Assembly (NCBI GenBank): GCA_030650875.1
Contig: JAUSDK010000009.1
Coordinates: 1 to 57,805, forward strand
Source of the DNA: Polaromonas sp.
GTDB taxonomy: Bacteria > Pseudomonadota > Gammaproteobacteria > Burkholderiales > Burkholderiaceae_C
Direction of reading: 5' to 3'
Length of the DNA stretch: 57,805 nt
This document shows, in pieces, positions 19,182 to 28,735 of the stretch; within the stretch, counting starts at the first letter, position 1, and each line of letters opens with the position of its first letter. The notes beneath the pieces were generated by a model, which saw nothing but the letters and a program-made list of their open reading frames with translations, searched no databases and was not told the origin of the DNA. Both the position numbers and the translations under genes were made by a program.

Positions 19182-22100
19182 TCACGCCGAAGCGGGTGCG
19201 CCAACCGCTTCCCTTTTCACACGGAACCAGGCGGCATACATGGCCGGCAGCGCCAGCAGGGTCAGCACCGTGGCCACAATCAGCCCGCCCATGATGGCCA
19301 CGGCCATCGGCCCCCAGAACACGCTGCGCGACAGCGGAATCATGGCCAGCACGGCGGCCGCGGCCGTCAGCACAATGGGCCGCAGACGCCGCACAGCAGA
19401 CTCGACAATCGCATCCCAGGCGGGTATGCCCTGGGCCCGGTCCTGCTCGATCTGGTCAATCAGGATCACCGAATTGCGCTGGATCATGCCCATGAGCGCA
19501 ATTACACCCAGCAGCGCGACAAAGCCAAACGGCCGGCCCAGCAGCAGCAGGGCTCCGGCCACGCCAGCAATGCCCAGCGGCCCGGTCAGAAACACCAGCA
19601 TGGCGCGGCTGAAGCTGTGCAGCTGCAGCATCAGCAGCGTGAAAGTCAAAAACAGCATGACGGGAATCCCGGCGGCAATGGAGGCCGAGCCCTTGCTGCT
19701 TTCCTCCACCGCGCCGGCCACGTCGATGCGGTAGCCGGCCATGCCGTTGGCGTGCCATTTGGCTTCCAGCGCCTTGAGCGTGGGAAGTAGTTGCTGCGTG
19801 ACGGTCGCGCCCTGCAGGCCTTCGGCAATATCGCCCTGCACCGTGATGGCGTAGTCGCGGTTCTCGCGCCACATCACGCCCGGCTCCCAGGCAAACACCG
19901 GCTTGGCAATCTGCGTGAGCGGAATCGACTGGCCCGACGCGGTTGGCAAATAGGCATTGCCGATATCGGTGATCGCGTTGCGTTCATCCAGCGGCTGGCG
20001 CAGCACGATGTCGATGAGTTTGTCGCCTTCGCGAAACTGGCCCACGGCCTGGCCGCTGAGCAGCGTGCGCGCGGCCTGCGCGATCGACTGGCTGGTCACG
20101 CCCAGCGCGCGTGCCTTGGACTGGTCAACTTCCAGCCGCATCACCTTGACCGACTCATTCCAGTTGTCGTTGACCCCGCGCATGCTGGCGTTTTCCCGCA
20201 TCACGGCCTTGACCTCATCGGCGCGCGCGCGCAGCGCCAGCGGGTCAATGCCCGCGACGCGAAACTGCACCGGATACGGCACCGGCGGCCCGTTGGGCAG
20301 CAGCTTGACGCGGCCGCGCACTTCGGGGAATTCGGTCGCCAGCAAGGCAGGCAGCTTGATGCGCAGCGATTCACGCACCTTCAAGTCCTTGGCCAGCACA
20401 ATCATTTGCGACACGTTGGTTTGCGGAAAGACCTGGTCCAGCGGCAGGTAAAAACGCGGCACGCCCGAGCCCAGCCAGGTGCTGACCGATGCCACGCCCG
20501 CCTCCTGCATCAGGCGCTGCTCGACGCGCTGGGCCGTCGCTTCATTGGCGGCAAACGAGGTGCCTTCGGGGAACCAGATATCGACCATAATCTCGGGCCG
20601 GCTGGAGTCCGGAAAGAACTGCTGCTGCACCCGGCCCATGCCCACGATGCCCAGCGCAAAAATCAGCACCGTGGCGCCAATCGTGAGCCAGCGGTACTCC
20701 ACGCACCAGTTCACCGCGCGGCGAAAGGTGTTGTAGAACGGGCTGTTGAACATCTCGTGCGGGTGGTCCTGGCCAGCCTGCACCTGCAGCACATGCGGCG
20801 GCACTTTAAGCAGCAAGGTGCCCAGGTAAGGCACAAAGTACACCGAAACAATCCAGCTCAGCACCAGCGCAATCACCGTGACGGCAAAAATGGCGTAGGT
20901 ATATTCGCCGGTCACCGACTTGGCCAGGCCGATGGGCAGGAACCCGGCTGCGGTGATCAGGGTGCCGGTTAGCATCGGCATGGCGGTGATCTCGTAGGCA
21001 AAGGTAGCGGCGCGCACCTTGTCGTAGCCTTCCTCCATCTTGCGCACCATCATTTCGACGGCAATGATGGCGTCGTCGACCAGCAGCCCGAGCGCAATGA
21101 TGAGCGAGCCCAGCGAAATCTTGTGCAGCCCGATGTTCAGGTACCACATGGCCAGAAAAGTCAGGCTCAGCACCAGCGGAATCGTGATACCCACGACCAG
21201 GCCGGGCCGGATGTCGATGTAATAACGCTTCCAGAGCGGCAGTTGCCCCGGCCCCTGGTGCGGCCGTTTGTGCAGGCCCAGGCTGATGAAGCTCACCGCC
21301 AGCACGATCAGCACCGCCTCGATCAGCACGCCGATAAACTCATTGACCGAACTTGCCACCGCCCTGGGCTGGTCCTGCATGTGCACCAGCTTGATGCCGG
21401 CGGGCAAGGTGCGGTCAAAACTGGCCGACAGTTTTTCCAGCGACTTGCCCAGCCGGATGATGTCCCCGCCCTTGGTCATGGCCACGCCCAGCGCAATCAC
21501 TTCCTTGCCCTGGTGGTGGACCTTGACCGACGGCGGATCGACATAACCGCGCTTGATGTCGGCAATGTCGCCCAGCCGAAGCTGGTTGCCCGAGCTGCCG
21601 CGAATCGGCATGGCGCGCAGTTGCTCCAAGGCCTCAAACTGGCCGGCCACGCGCACCTGCACCACGTCCAGCGGCGTCTGCACCGCGCCGGCCGACTCAA
21701 CCGCGTTTTGCTGGCCCAGTTGCGCCAGCACCTGGGACAGGTCCAACCCCAGCTTGGCCAGGCGCTTTTGCGACACTTCGATAAATACTTTTTCGTCCTG
21801 CACGCCAAACAGCTCCACCTTGCTGACGTCGGGCACGCGCAGCAGTTGCTGGCGCACGTCATCGGCAAAGGTCTTGAGTTCAGCGTAGTTGAAGCCATCG
21901 GACTCTAGCGCGTAGATCACGCCATAGACGTCGCCAAAGTCATCGTTGAAGAACGGCCCCTGCACGCCAGCCGGCAGCGTGCCGCGCATGTCGCCGATTT
22001 TCTTGCGCACCGAGTACCAGACATTGGGCACTTCGCTGGCTTTGGACGAATCCTTGATCTGGAAAATGATCTGCGACTCGCCGGGTTTGGAATAGCTGCG

Positions 22101-22397
22101 GATGCGGTCCGAATAAGGCACTTCCTGCAGCGTGCGCTCCAGCTTGTCGGTAACCTGCTCGGCCACCTGCTGCGCCGTGGCGCCCGGCCAGTAGGTGCGC
22201 ACCACCATGGCGCGGAAGGTGAACGGCGGGTCTTCGTCCTGGCCGAGTTGAAAATAAGCCGAAAAGCCCAGCACGATCAGCACCAGCAGCAAATAGCGGG
22301 TCAGCGCCGGATGCTCCAGCGCCCAGCGCGACAGGTTGAAACGCGCCGAAGGCGCGTCGCCCGGGCCGGAGGTCTTGTCTGTGGTCGGTTGCGTCAT
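19182..22397 (-). CDS. RND efflux permease (AcrB/MMPL superfamily), second pump
   Basis: ~1071 aa; FNLSRWALEHPALTRYLLLVLIVLGFSAYFQLGQDEDPPFTFRAMVV. Confidence 0.93.
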   Translation of the reverse strand: MTQPTTDKTSGPGDAPSARFNLSRWALEHPALTRYLLLVLIVLGFSAYFQLGQDEDPPFTFRAMVVRTYWPGATAQQVAEQVTDKLERTLQEVPYSDRIRSYSKPGESQIIFQIKDSSKASEVPNVWYSVRKKIGDMRGTLPAGVQGPFFNDDFGDVYGVIYALESDGFNYAELKTFADDVRQQLLRVPDVSKVELFGVQDEKVFIEVSQKRLAKLGLDLSQVLAQLGQQNAVESAGAVQTPLDVVQVRVAGQFEALEQLRAMPIRGSSGNQLRLGDIADIKRGYVDPPSVKVHHQGKEVIALGVAMTKGGDIIRLGKSLEKLSASFDRTLPAGIKLVHMQDQPRAVASSVNEFIGVLIEAVLIVLAVSFISLGLHKRPHQGPGQLPLWKRYYIDIRPGLVVGITIPLVLSLTFLAMWYLNIGLHKISLGSLIIALGLLVDDAIIAVEMMVRKMEEGYDKVRAATFAYEITAMPMLTGTLITAAGFLPIGLAKSVTGEYTYAIFAVTVIALVLSWIVSVYFVPYLGTLLLKVPPHVLQVQAGQDHPHEMFNSPFYNTFRRAVNWCVEYRWLTIGATVLIFALGIVGMGRVQQQFFPDSSRPEIMVDIWFPEGTSFAANEATAQRVEQRLMQEAGVASVSTWLGSGVPRFYLPLDQVFPQTNVSQMIVLAKDLKVRESLRIKLPALLATEFPEVRGRVKLLPNGPPVPYPVQFRVAGIDPLALRARADEVKAVMRENASMRGVNDNWNESVKVMRLEVDQSKARALGVTSQSIAQAARTLLSGQAVGQFREGDKLIDIVLRQPLDERNAITDIGNAYLPTASGQSIPLTQIAKPVFAWEPGVMWRENRDYAITVQGDIAEGLQGATVTQQLLPTLKALEAKWHANGMAGYRIDVAGAVEESSKGSASIAAGIPVMLFLTFTLLMLQLHSFSRAMLVFLTGPLGIAGVAGALLLLGRPFGFVALLGVIALMGMIQRNSVILIDQIEQDRAQGIPAWDAIVESAVRRLRPIVLTAAAAVLAMIPLSRSVFWGPMAVAIMGGLIVATVLTLLALPAMYAAWFRVKREAVGAPASA

Positions 22398-22404
22398 ACT
22401 GCGC

Positions 22405-23502
22405 TCACTTCGCGCTGGCGGCTGAAACTGCAGGCGCTTTTTGCTGATAAATCGTGACTTTCTGGCCGGGCGACAGCACATGCACCCCGGCACTGACCAC
22501 CAGCATCCCCGGCTGGAGGCCGGCAGCCACCACGACCTCGTTGCCGTCGGCAGTTGCGACCTGGATCACCTGGGAGCGCACCGTCATGTTCGCCTTGTCC
22601 AGCACCCACACGGCCGTGGCCTGGCCGTCCCGCCGCAATGCTGAAGTTGGCAGTTTGATGACAGGCGCACCCACCGCGCTGGATTCAGGCACCACATACA
22701 CCGAGGCCCCCAGCGCTGGCGGCACTTGGGCATCCATCGACACCTTGACCGGATAGGTGCGCGTGACCGGGTCGCTGCTGGCGGCCACCTCGCGTACCTT
22801 GCCGCGCAGTTCAGTGTCTTGCGCCCAGACGCGAATCCGGACCGGCGCGCCCACCTTCAGGCCCGCCACCTTGTCTTCAGGCACCGAAAAAAGCACGTCC
22901 CGCACCCCGTCAGCCGCGATACGCACCACCGGCGCGCCGGCCGCCACGACCTGGCCCGGCTCGGCGTCCACGGCCGTCACCACGCCCGAAACATCGGCCG
23001 TCAGCACCGCATAGCCGGCCTGGTTGCCCTGCACCGCGAGTTGCGCCTGCGCCTGCGCCAGTTGCGCCTGCGCCGCCTTCAGGGCCGCGTCGCGCCGCTC
23101 CAGTTCCGCGCCGCTGATGAAATTCTGGTCTTTCAGCGCCTGGTAGCGCTTGAAGTCGGCTGCGGCCAGGTTGCGGCTGGTAGTGGCCGCATTGACCTGA
23201 GCACGGGCAGCATCGGCTGCCAGACGGTAATCCTGCGGGTCCAGTTGCGCCAGCACCTGCCCTGCGCTGACATGCTGGCCCAGTTCAGCCTGCCGCTTGA
23301 TCAGTTTGCCGCCCACCCTGAATCCCAGCCGTGACTCGACCCGCGCCCGGACTTCACCGGCATATTCGTGGCTGGAGGCATAGGCACTGTTGCCCACCGT
23401 GATCACCTTCACGGCGCGAACCGGCTCCTCGGGCGGCGCGGGCCGTGAACATGCAGCCAGCAACAGGGCGACGCTCGCCAGGGACACAACGGTTTTTTTC
23501 AT
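22405..23502 (-). CDS. RND periplasmic adaptor, second pump
   Basis: Lipobox LLAACSRP; RVESRLGFRVGGKLIKRQAELGQHVSAGQVLAQLDPQDYRL. Confidence 0.93.
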   Translation of the reverse strand: MKKTVVSLASVALLLAACSRPAPPEEPVRAVKVITVGNSAYASSHEYAGEVRARVESRLGFRVGGKLIKRQAELGQHVSAGQVLAQLDPQDYRLAADAARAQVNAATTSRNLAAADFKRYQALKDQNFISGAELERRDAALKAAQAQLAQAQAQLAVQGNQAGYAVLTADVSGVVTAVDAEPGQVVAAGAPVVRIAADGVRDVLFSVPEDKVAGLKVGAPVRIRVWAQDTELRGKVREVAASSDPVTRTYPVKVSMDAQVPPALGASVYVVPESSAVGAPVIKLPTSALRRDGQATAVWVLDKANMTVRSQVIQVATADGNEVVVAAGLQPGMLVVSAGVHVLSPGQKVTIYQQKAPAVSAASAK

Positions 23503-23572
23503 GATGAACGAAATGGAAAAGGGATTCAGGTGAACCCGGGCAAGAATCGGACAGGACAGCACCCGCGGTCAG

Positions 23573-23594
23573 TTACTGACTGATCGGTTAGTAA
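23573..23594. promoter_or_regulatory. TetR-type palindromic operator candidate
   Basis: ttactgac-tgatcg-gttagtaa, 7/8 paired arms, between divergent RND operon and hpnC. Confidence 0.5.
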
Positions 23595-23636
23595 TTTATG
23601 AGAAATGTAATATCTTGTCAAGCGACAATCGACCGC

Positions 23637-24491
23637 ATGAATCCAGGCACCTCTTCGCACTCACCCAGCATGCAAGGCGTGAACCATTATGAGAATTTCC
23701 CGGTCGCATCCCTGCTGTGCCCGCCGCGCTTGCGCCCGGCCATCACAGCCATTTACTGGTTTGCCCGCACCGCCGACGACATGGCCGACGAAGGGGATGC
23801 CCTGCCGCAAACACGGCTGGACGACCTGGCCGCCTACCGCGCCGACCTGGTGGCGACCGCCAGCGGGCAGGCGCCCTCCCCGCGCTGGGCCGGCGTGTTC
23901 GAGCAGTTGGGCCCGGTGATCAGGCAATTCGACCTGCCAGTGCATCTGCTGGCCGATCTGCTCAGCGCCTTCGAGCAGGACGTGGTCAAGCAGCGCTATG
24001 CCAGCCAGGCCGAGTTGCTCGACTACTGCCGCCGCTCGGCCAACCCGGTCGGCCGGCTGCTGCTGCACCTGTACGGCGTGCAGGATGCCCGGTCGCTGCA
24101 GGAAAGTGACTGCATCTGCACCGCGCTGCAACTCATCAACTTCTGGCAGGACCTGAGCGTCGACATTCCGCGCGGGCGAATTTACCTGCCGGCTGATAGC
24201 TGGGCTCGGCACGGCGTGAACGAGGCGCAACTGCTGGAACTGCAAAGCACCAAAATTACTATAAATTTAATAGCTTCTCATGCCGACCAGGCCAGGGCCA
24301 TGATGCAAAAGGGCTTGAAACTGGTAAAAAAAGTGCCCGGGCGCGGCGGCTGGGAACTGCGGCTCGTGGTGCAAGGCGGCTTGCGCATCCTCGACAAGAT
24401 AGAGGCGCAGGGCTACAACACCCTGCAGCAACGGCCCAAGCTCGGCGCGTGGGATGTTGCGGTGATGGGATGGCGCGCGCTCTGGATGTGA
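23637..24491 (+). CDS. hpnC: Squalene synthase HpnC
   Basis: HYENFPVASLLCPPRLRPAITAIYWFARTADDMADEG; WELRLVVQGGLRIL; adjacent hpnD and hpnE. Confidence 0.92.
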   Translation: MNPGTSSHSPSMQGVNHYENFPVASLLCPPRLRPAITAIYWFARTADDMADEGDALPQTRLDDLAAYRADLVATASGQAPSPRWAGVFEQLGPVIRQFDLPVHLLADLLSAFEQDVVKQRYASQAELLDYCRRSANPVGRLLLHLYGVQDARSLQESDCICTALQLINFWQDLSVDIPRGRIYLPADSWARHGVNEAQLLELQSTKITINLIASHADQARAMMQKGLKLVKKVPGRGGWELRLVVQGGLRILDKIEAQGYNTLQQRPKLGAWDVAVMGWRALWM

Positions 24492-24549
24492 GGCCGCCCG
24501 CGGCTTCAGAATTGAAAAAATAGCCATTTCTGCCTGCGACAATCCCCGC

Positions 24550-25392
24550 ATGACGCCCGAGAACTATGTCCAGCAAAAAGCCGCCGCCTCCGGCAGCAGT
24601 TTCTATTACGCCTTCCTGTTTTTACCCAAGGAACGGCGCGCCGCCATCACTGCGTTTTACGCGTTCTGCCGCGAAATTGACGATGTCGTCGATGAAGTGC
24701 TGGACCCCAGCGTGGCGCACAGCAAGCTGGCTTGGTGGCAGGGTGAAGTCACCCAATCCTTTGCAGGCACGCCCACGCATCCGGTGATGAAGGCCTTGAT
24801 GCCGCTGGCTGCCACCTACCGCATTGAGGCGCGCCACTTGCAGGCGGTGATTGAAGGCTGCCAGATGGACCTGGCGCAAAACCGCTACCTTGATTTTCCG
24901 GGACTCACGCAGTACTGCCACCTGGTGGCGGGCATTGTGGGCGAAGTGGCGGCGCGCATCTTTGGCCAGACCGATGACGCCACCACCGCCTACGCCCACA
25001 AGCTGGGCCTGGCCTTTCAGCTCACCAACATCATCCGCGACGTGGGCGAAGACGCGATGCGCGGCCGCATCTACCTGCCCGTCAATGAACTGCAGCAGTT
25101 TGACGTGAAGTCGCACGAGATCTTGAAGCGCCAATATTCCGAGCGCTTCACCGCTCTGATGAAGTTCCAGACCGAGCGCGCGCTCAGCATCTATGACGAA
25201 GCGATGGCGCTGCTGCCAGACGCCGACCGCCGCGCCCAAAAGCCCGGACTGATGATGGCCAGCATCTACCGCACGCTGCTGCGCGAAATTGCCGACGACG
25301 GCTACCAGGTGCTGCACCAGCGCGTCAGCCTGACGCCGCTGCGCAAGTTCTGGCTGGCCTGGAAAACCCAGGCCTTTGGCCGCGTGGTATGA
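24550..25392 (+). CDS. hpnD: Presqualene diphosphate synthase HpnD
   Basis: SSFYYAFLFLPKERRAAITAFYAFCREIDDVVDE; QLTNIIRDVGEDAMRGRIYLP. Confidence 0.95.
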   Translation: MTPENYVQQKAAASGSSFYYAFLFLPKERRAAITAFYAFCREIDDVVDEVLDPSVAHSKLAWWQGEVTQSFAGTPTHPVMKALMPLAATYRIEARHLQAVIEGCQMDLAQNRYLDFPGLTQYCHLVAGIVGEVAARIFGQTDDATTAYAHKLGLAFQLTNIIRDVGEDAMRGRIYLPVNELQQFDVKSHEILKRQYSERFTALMKFQTERALSIYDEAMALLPDADRRAQKPGLMMASIYRTLLREIADDGYQVLHQRVSLTPLRKFWLAWKTQAFGRVV

Positions 25393-25484
25393 CCCCCACG
25401 CTTTTCACTGCGTGTAATGCGCTGCCCCCCAAGGGGGCCGCTGCGCCTGCGGTCTGGCAAAGCCAGTCCCGCGGCCCTTGCTGG
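25391..25484 (-). repeat. Dispersed GC-rich intergenic repeat, copy 3 (inverted)
   Basis: acccccacgcttttcactgcgtgtaatgcgctgccccccaagggggccgctgcgcctgcggtctggcaaagccagtcccgcggccc. Confidence 0.65.
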
Positions 25485-25516
25485 CATGGAGCGCCTCGGG
25501 CCAGGCATTTGGGCAC

Positions 25517-26788
25517 ATGAAAGTTGCTATCGTCGGCGCCGGCTGGGCCGGTTGCGCCGCGGCCGTAGAGGCCAAGCGCCTGGGCCACGAAGTCACCGTA
25601 TTTGAAGCCGCACGCACCCCCGGTGGGCGCGCCCGGCGTGTCAGCGCCACCTGGTCAGGCCAGCCGCTCGAACTGGACAACGGCCAGCACATCCTGATTG
25701 GCGCTTATACCGAAACGCTAGGGCTGATGAAAGAGCTCGGCGTCGATGAAGATGAATCTTTTCTGCGTCTGCCGCTGACCATGCAATTCCCCGAAGGCAG
25801 CGGCGTGACGTTGCCCAACTGGCCGGCCCCGCTGGACGCCCTGGCCGGCATCCTGATGGCGCGCGACTGGCCGTGGGCTGACAAGCTGTCGCTGCTCAAG
25901 GTGGCGCTGGGCTGGCAACTTGGCGGGTTCCGGTGCCGCCCGGGGCAATCCGTCAGCGACCTGTGCCGGGGCCTGGCGCCGGGCGCCATGGCGTCGCTGA
26001 TTGAGCCGCTGTGCGTGTCGGCCCTGAACACCCCGGCCGACCGCGCCAGCGGGCAGGTGTTTTTGCGGGTGATGCGCGATTCGCTGTTTGCGCAGAACGG
26101 CGGCTCGAACCTGCTGCTGCCGCACCGGGACCTGAGCGCCCTGCTGCCCGATGCGGCGCTGGCCTGGCTGACGGCGCAAGGCAGCGTGCCTCGCCTGGGT
26201 GTTCGCGTCCAGGCAATTACGGCGACAGCTGCGGGCTGGACCGTCAGCGCCAATAGCCCGGAGGCCTTTGACCGCGTGCTGCTGGCCTGCCCGCCGCACG
26301 AAGCCGCGCGCCTGGTAGCGGGCAGCGGCGTGGCGGCCGACGCCTGGCTGGCGCACGCGCGCGGCCTGCAGCACGAAGCGCTGACCACCGTGTATGCCCA
26401 CGCGCCCGGTGCGCGCCTGGGCCAGCCCATGCTGGCGCTGCGCGCCACCGCCAGCGAACCGGCGCAATTTGTACTGGACCGGGGCCAGCTCGGCGGGCCA
26501 TCCGGTCTGCTGGCCTTTGTCATCAGCGCCAGCAGCGGCGACAGCGCCACGCTGACGCAGCAGGTGCTGGCGCAGGCGGCCCGGCAATTGGGCCTGGGCG
26601 CGCTGCAGGCCGTGCAAACCATTGTGGAAAAGCGCGCCACCTTTGCCTGCACGCCAGGCCTGCAGCGCCCCGCCGCCGAAGTGGCCACTGGCCTGCTGGC
26701 CTGCGGCGACTACATCGCCGGGCCGTATCCGGCCACGCTGGAAGGCGCGGTGCGGTCCGGCCTGGCGGCAGCGCGGCGCTTGCGCTGA
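25517..26788 (+). CDS. hpnE: Hydroxysqualene dehydroxylase HpnE
   Basis: MKVAIVGAGWAGCAAAVEAKRLGHEVTVFEAARTPGGRARR; LDNGQHILIGAYTETL. Confidence 0.93.
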   Translation: MKVAIVGAGWAGCAAAVEAKRLGHEVTVFEAARTPGGRARRVSATWSGQPLELDNGQHILIGAYTETLGLMKELGVDEDESFLRLPLTMQFPEGSGVTLPNWPAPLDALAGILMARDWPWADKLSLLKVALGWQLGGFRCRPGQSVSDLCRGLAPGAMASLIEPLCVSALNTPADRASGQVFLRVMRDSLFAQNGGSNLLLPHRDLSALLPDAALAWLTAQGSVPRLGVRVQAITATAAGWTVSANSPEAFDRVLLACPPHEAARLVAGSGVAADAWLAHARGLQHEALTTVYAHAPGARLGQPMLALRATASEPAQFVLDRGQLGGPSGLLAFVISASSGDSATLTQQVLAQAARQLGLGALQAVQTIVEKRATFACTPGLQRPAAEVATGLLACGDYIAGPYPATLEGAVRSGLAAARRLR

Positions 26789-26879
26789 ATGTTGTCGGTC
26801 TTTAAAAGATGCTATTCAAACTCGGGCGTCCGCGTGGCGCAGCCAAGCCGTAAATCCTGAGTGCCGCAGTGAACCGGTG

Positions 26880-27575
26880 TTAGCGCGCAAATAACGCGCA
26901 CAGCTCGGTCAGCGTGCGCACGGTGGCATGCGGCGCATCGGCATGCGCCCACGCCGCGTCGGCGCGGTTGACCCAGACGGTCTGCATGCCGCAGCCCAGC
27001 GCGCCCAGCACGTCCAGCGCGGCGTCGTCGCCCACATGCAACACCTGCGCGGGCGCCACGCTGGCGGCGCTGGCGGCGGCGTGAAAAATCCGGGGGTCGG
27101 GCTTGCCCACGCCCAGCTGCTGGGCGCTGATGCTGGCCTTGAAATACGCGTCGATGCCAATGCGCGCGATGTCGGCATTGCCATTGGACAGCGCCACCAG
27201 CGGAAAGCGGCTGGACAAAAATGCCAGTGACTCCAGCGCGTCGTCAAACAAGTCAACCCGGTGGCGCTCGGCAAAAAACACCTCGAAGGCCGGTGCGGCC
27301 AACTGCTGGTCTTCACCGGACTGCTGCAGCGCAAGCCGGATCATCTCGCAGCGAATGGCGCTCAGGTTGTGCGCCAGTTCAGGCCGGGCCTGCGTCACTT
27401 GCGTGCGCACCGCCTGCCGCACCGCCGGATCGGCGAACGACACGGCGGTCTGCGGCGCGTGCCGGGCCAGCCAGTGGCCGAGCGCTTTTTCAGCCCGGGC
27501 TATGGTCGGCCAGATCGGCCACAAGGTGTCGTCCAGATCCAGGGAAATCGCTTTGATGTTGTTCAGGTCCAGCAT
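26880..27575 (-). CDS. HAD-IA family hydrolase (YigB-like)
   Basis: ISLDLDDTLWPIWPTIARAE; ALSNGNADI; VGKPDPRIF; HVGDDAALDVLGA. Confidence 0.88.
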   Translation of the reverse strand: MLDLNNIKAISLDLDDTLWPIWPTIARAEKALGHWLARHAPQTAVSFADPAVRQAVRTQVTQARPELAHNLSAIRCEMIRLALQQSGEDQQLAAPAFEVFFAERHRVDLFDDALESLAFLSSRFPLVALSNGNADIARIGIDAYFKASISAQQLGVGKPDPRIFHAAASAASVAPAQVLHVGDDAALDVLGALGCGMQTVWVNRADAAWAHADAPHATVRTLTELCALFAR

Positions 27576-27594
27576 AGGTAGGCGAGAATAACCC

Positions 27595-28698
27595 ATGTCT
27601 TTTTCGCCCGAACCCACCCACACCCATGGCGCCCGCCCGGCCGCCACGTCCAGCACCGCCATTCTTTTGTGTAACCTGGGCACGCCCGACGCGCCCACTG
27701 CACCGGCCGTGCGGCGCTACCTGGCGGAATTTTTGAGCGACACGCGCGTGGTGGAAATTCCCAAGGCGCTCTGGTGGCTGATCCTGCACGGCATCATCCT
27801 GCGCACGCGGCCCAAAAAGTCGGCCGCCAAGTACGCCAGCATCTGGACCAGCGAAGGCTCTCCGCTCAAGGTCTGGACGCAGAAACAGGCCCTGATGCTG
27901 CGCGGCTACCTGGGCGTGCGCGGCCACACGGTGGAGGTTCGCTACGCCATGCGCTACGGCAACCCGTCGATTGCCTCGCAGCTGGACCAACTCAAGGCAG
28001 ACGGGGTCACGCGCGTGCTGATCCTGCCGTCTTACCCGCAGTACAGCGGCACCACCACTGCCAGCGTGTTTGACGCGGTGTACAGCTGGGCCGCCAAGGT
28101 GCGCCGGATTCCCGAGTTTCGTTTCATCAACAACTACCACGACGCGCCCGGCTACATTGCCGCGCTGGCCGACAAGATCCGCGCGCACTGGCAGCAAAAC
28201 GGCCAGACCGAGCAACTGGTGATGAGCTTTCACGGCGTGCCCGAACGGACGCTGCTGCTGGGCGATACCTACCACTGCGAATGCTACAAGACCGCGCGCC
28301 TGCTGGCCGAGCAACTCGGGCTAGCCAAAGACCGCTACAAAGTCACCTTCCAGTCGCGTTTCGGCAAAGCCAAATGGCTGCAGCCCTACACCGAGCCGAC
28401 GCTGATCAAAATGGCGCAATCAGGCGTGAAAAGCGTCGATGTGGTGTGCCCGGGGTTTATTGGCGACTGCCTGGAAACACTGGAAGAAATCTCGATGGAA
28501 GCGCGCCACGCCTTTCTGGAGGCCGGCGGCAAGACCTTTCACTACATCGAATGCCTGAACGACAGCCCGAAGTGGATTGCCGCGATGGCTGACCTGAGCA
28601 TTCAGCACCTGGGCGGCTGGCCCACACAGACCGGACCCGACGAGGCCGCGCTGGCCGCCTCGCGCGCCGCCGCGCTGACGCTAGGGGCCAAACAGTAG
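27595..28698 (+). CDS. hemH: Ferrochelatase
   Basis: ILLCNLGTPDAPTAPAVRRYLAEFLSDTRVVEIP; MSFHGVPERTLLLGDTYHCEC. Confidence 0.96.
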   Translation: MSFSPEPTHTHGARPAATSSTAILLCNLGTPDAPTAPAVRRYLAEFLSDTRVVEIPKALWWLILHGIILRTRPKKSAAKYASIWTSEGSPLKVWTQKQALMLRGYLGVRGHTVEVRYAMRYGNPSIASQLDQLKADGVTRVLILPSYPQYSGTTTASVFDAVYSWAAKVRRIPEFRFINNYHDAPGYIAALADKIRAHWQQNGQTEQLVMSFHGVPERTLLLGDTYHCECYKTARLLAEQLGLAKDRYKVTFQSRFGKAKWLQPYTEPTLIKMAQSGVKSVDVVCPGFIGDCLETLEEISMEARHAFLEAGGKTFHYIECLNDSPKWIAAMADLSIQHLGGWPTQTGPDEAALAASRAAALTLGAKQ

Positions 28699-28735
28699 CT
28701 CGTGGGTCTCCCGGCGCCAGCGCGTTGTGCGGCGT

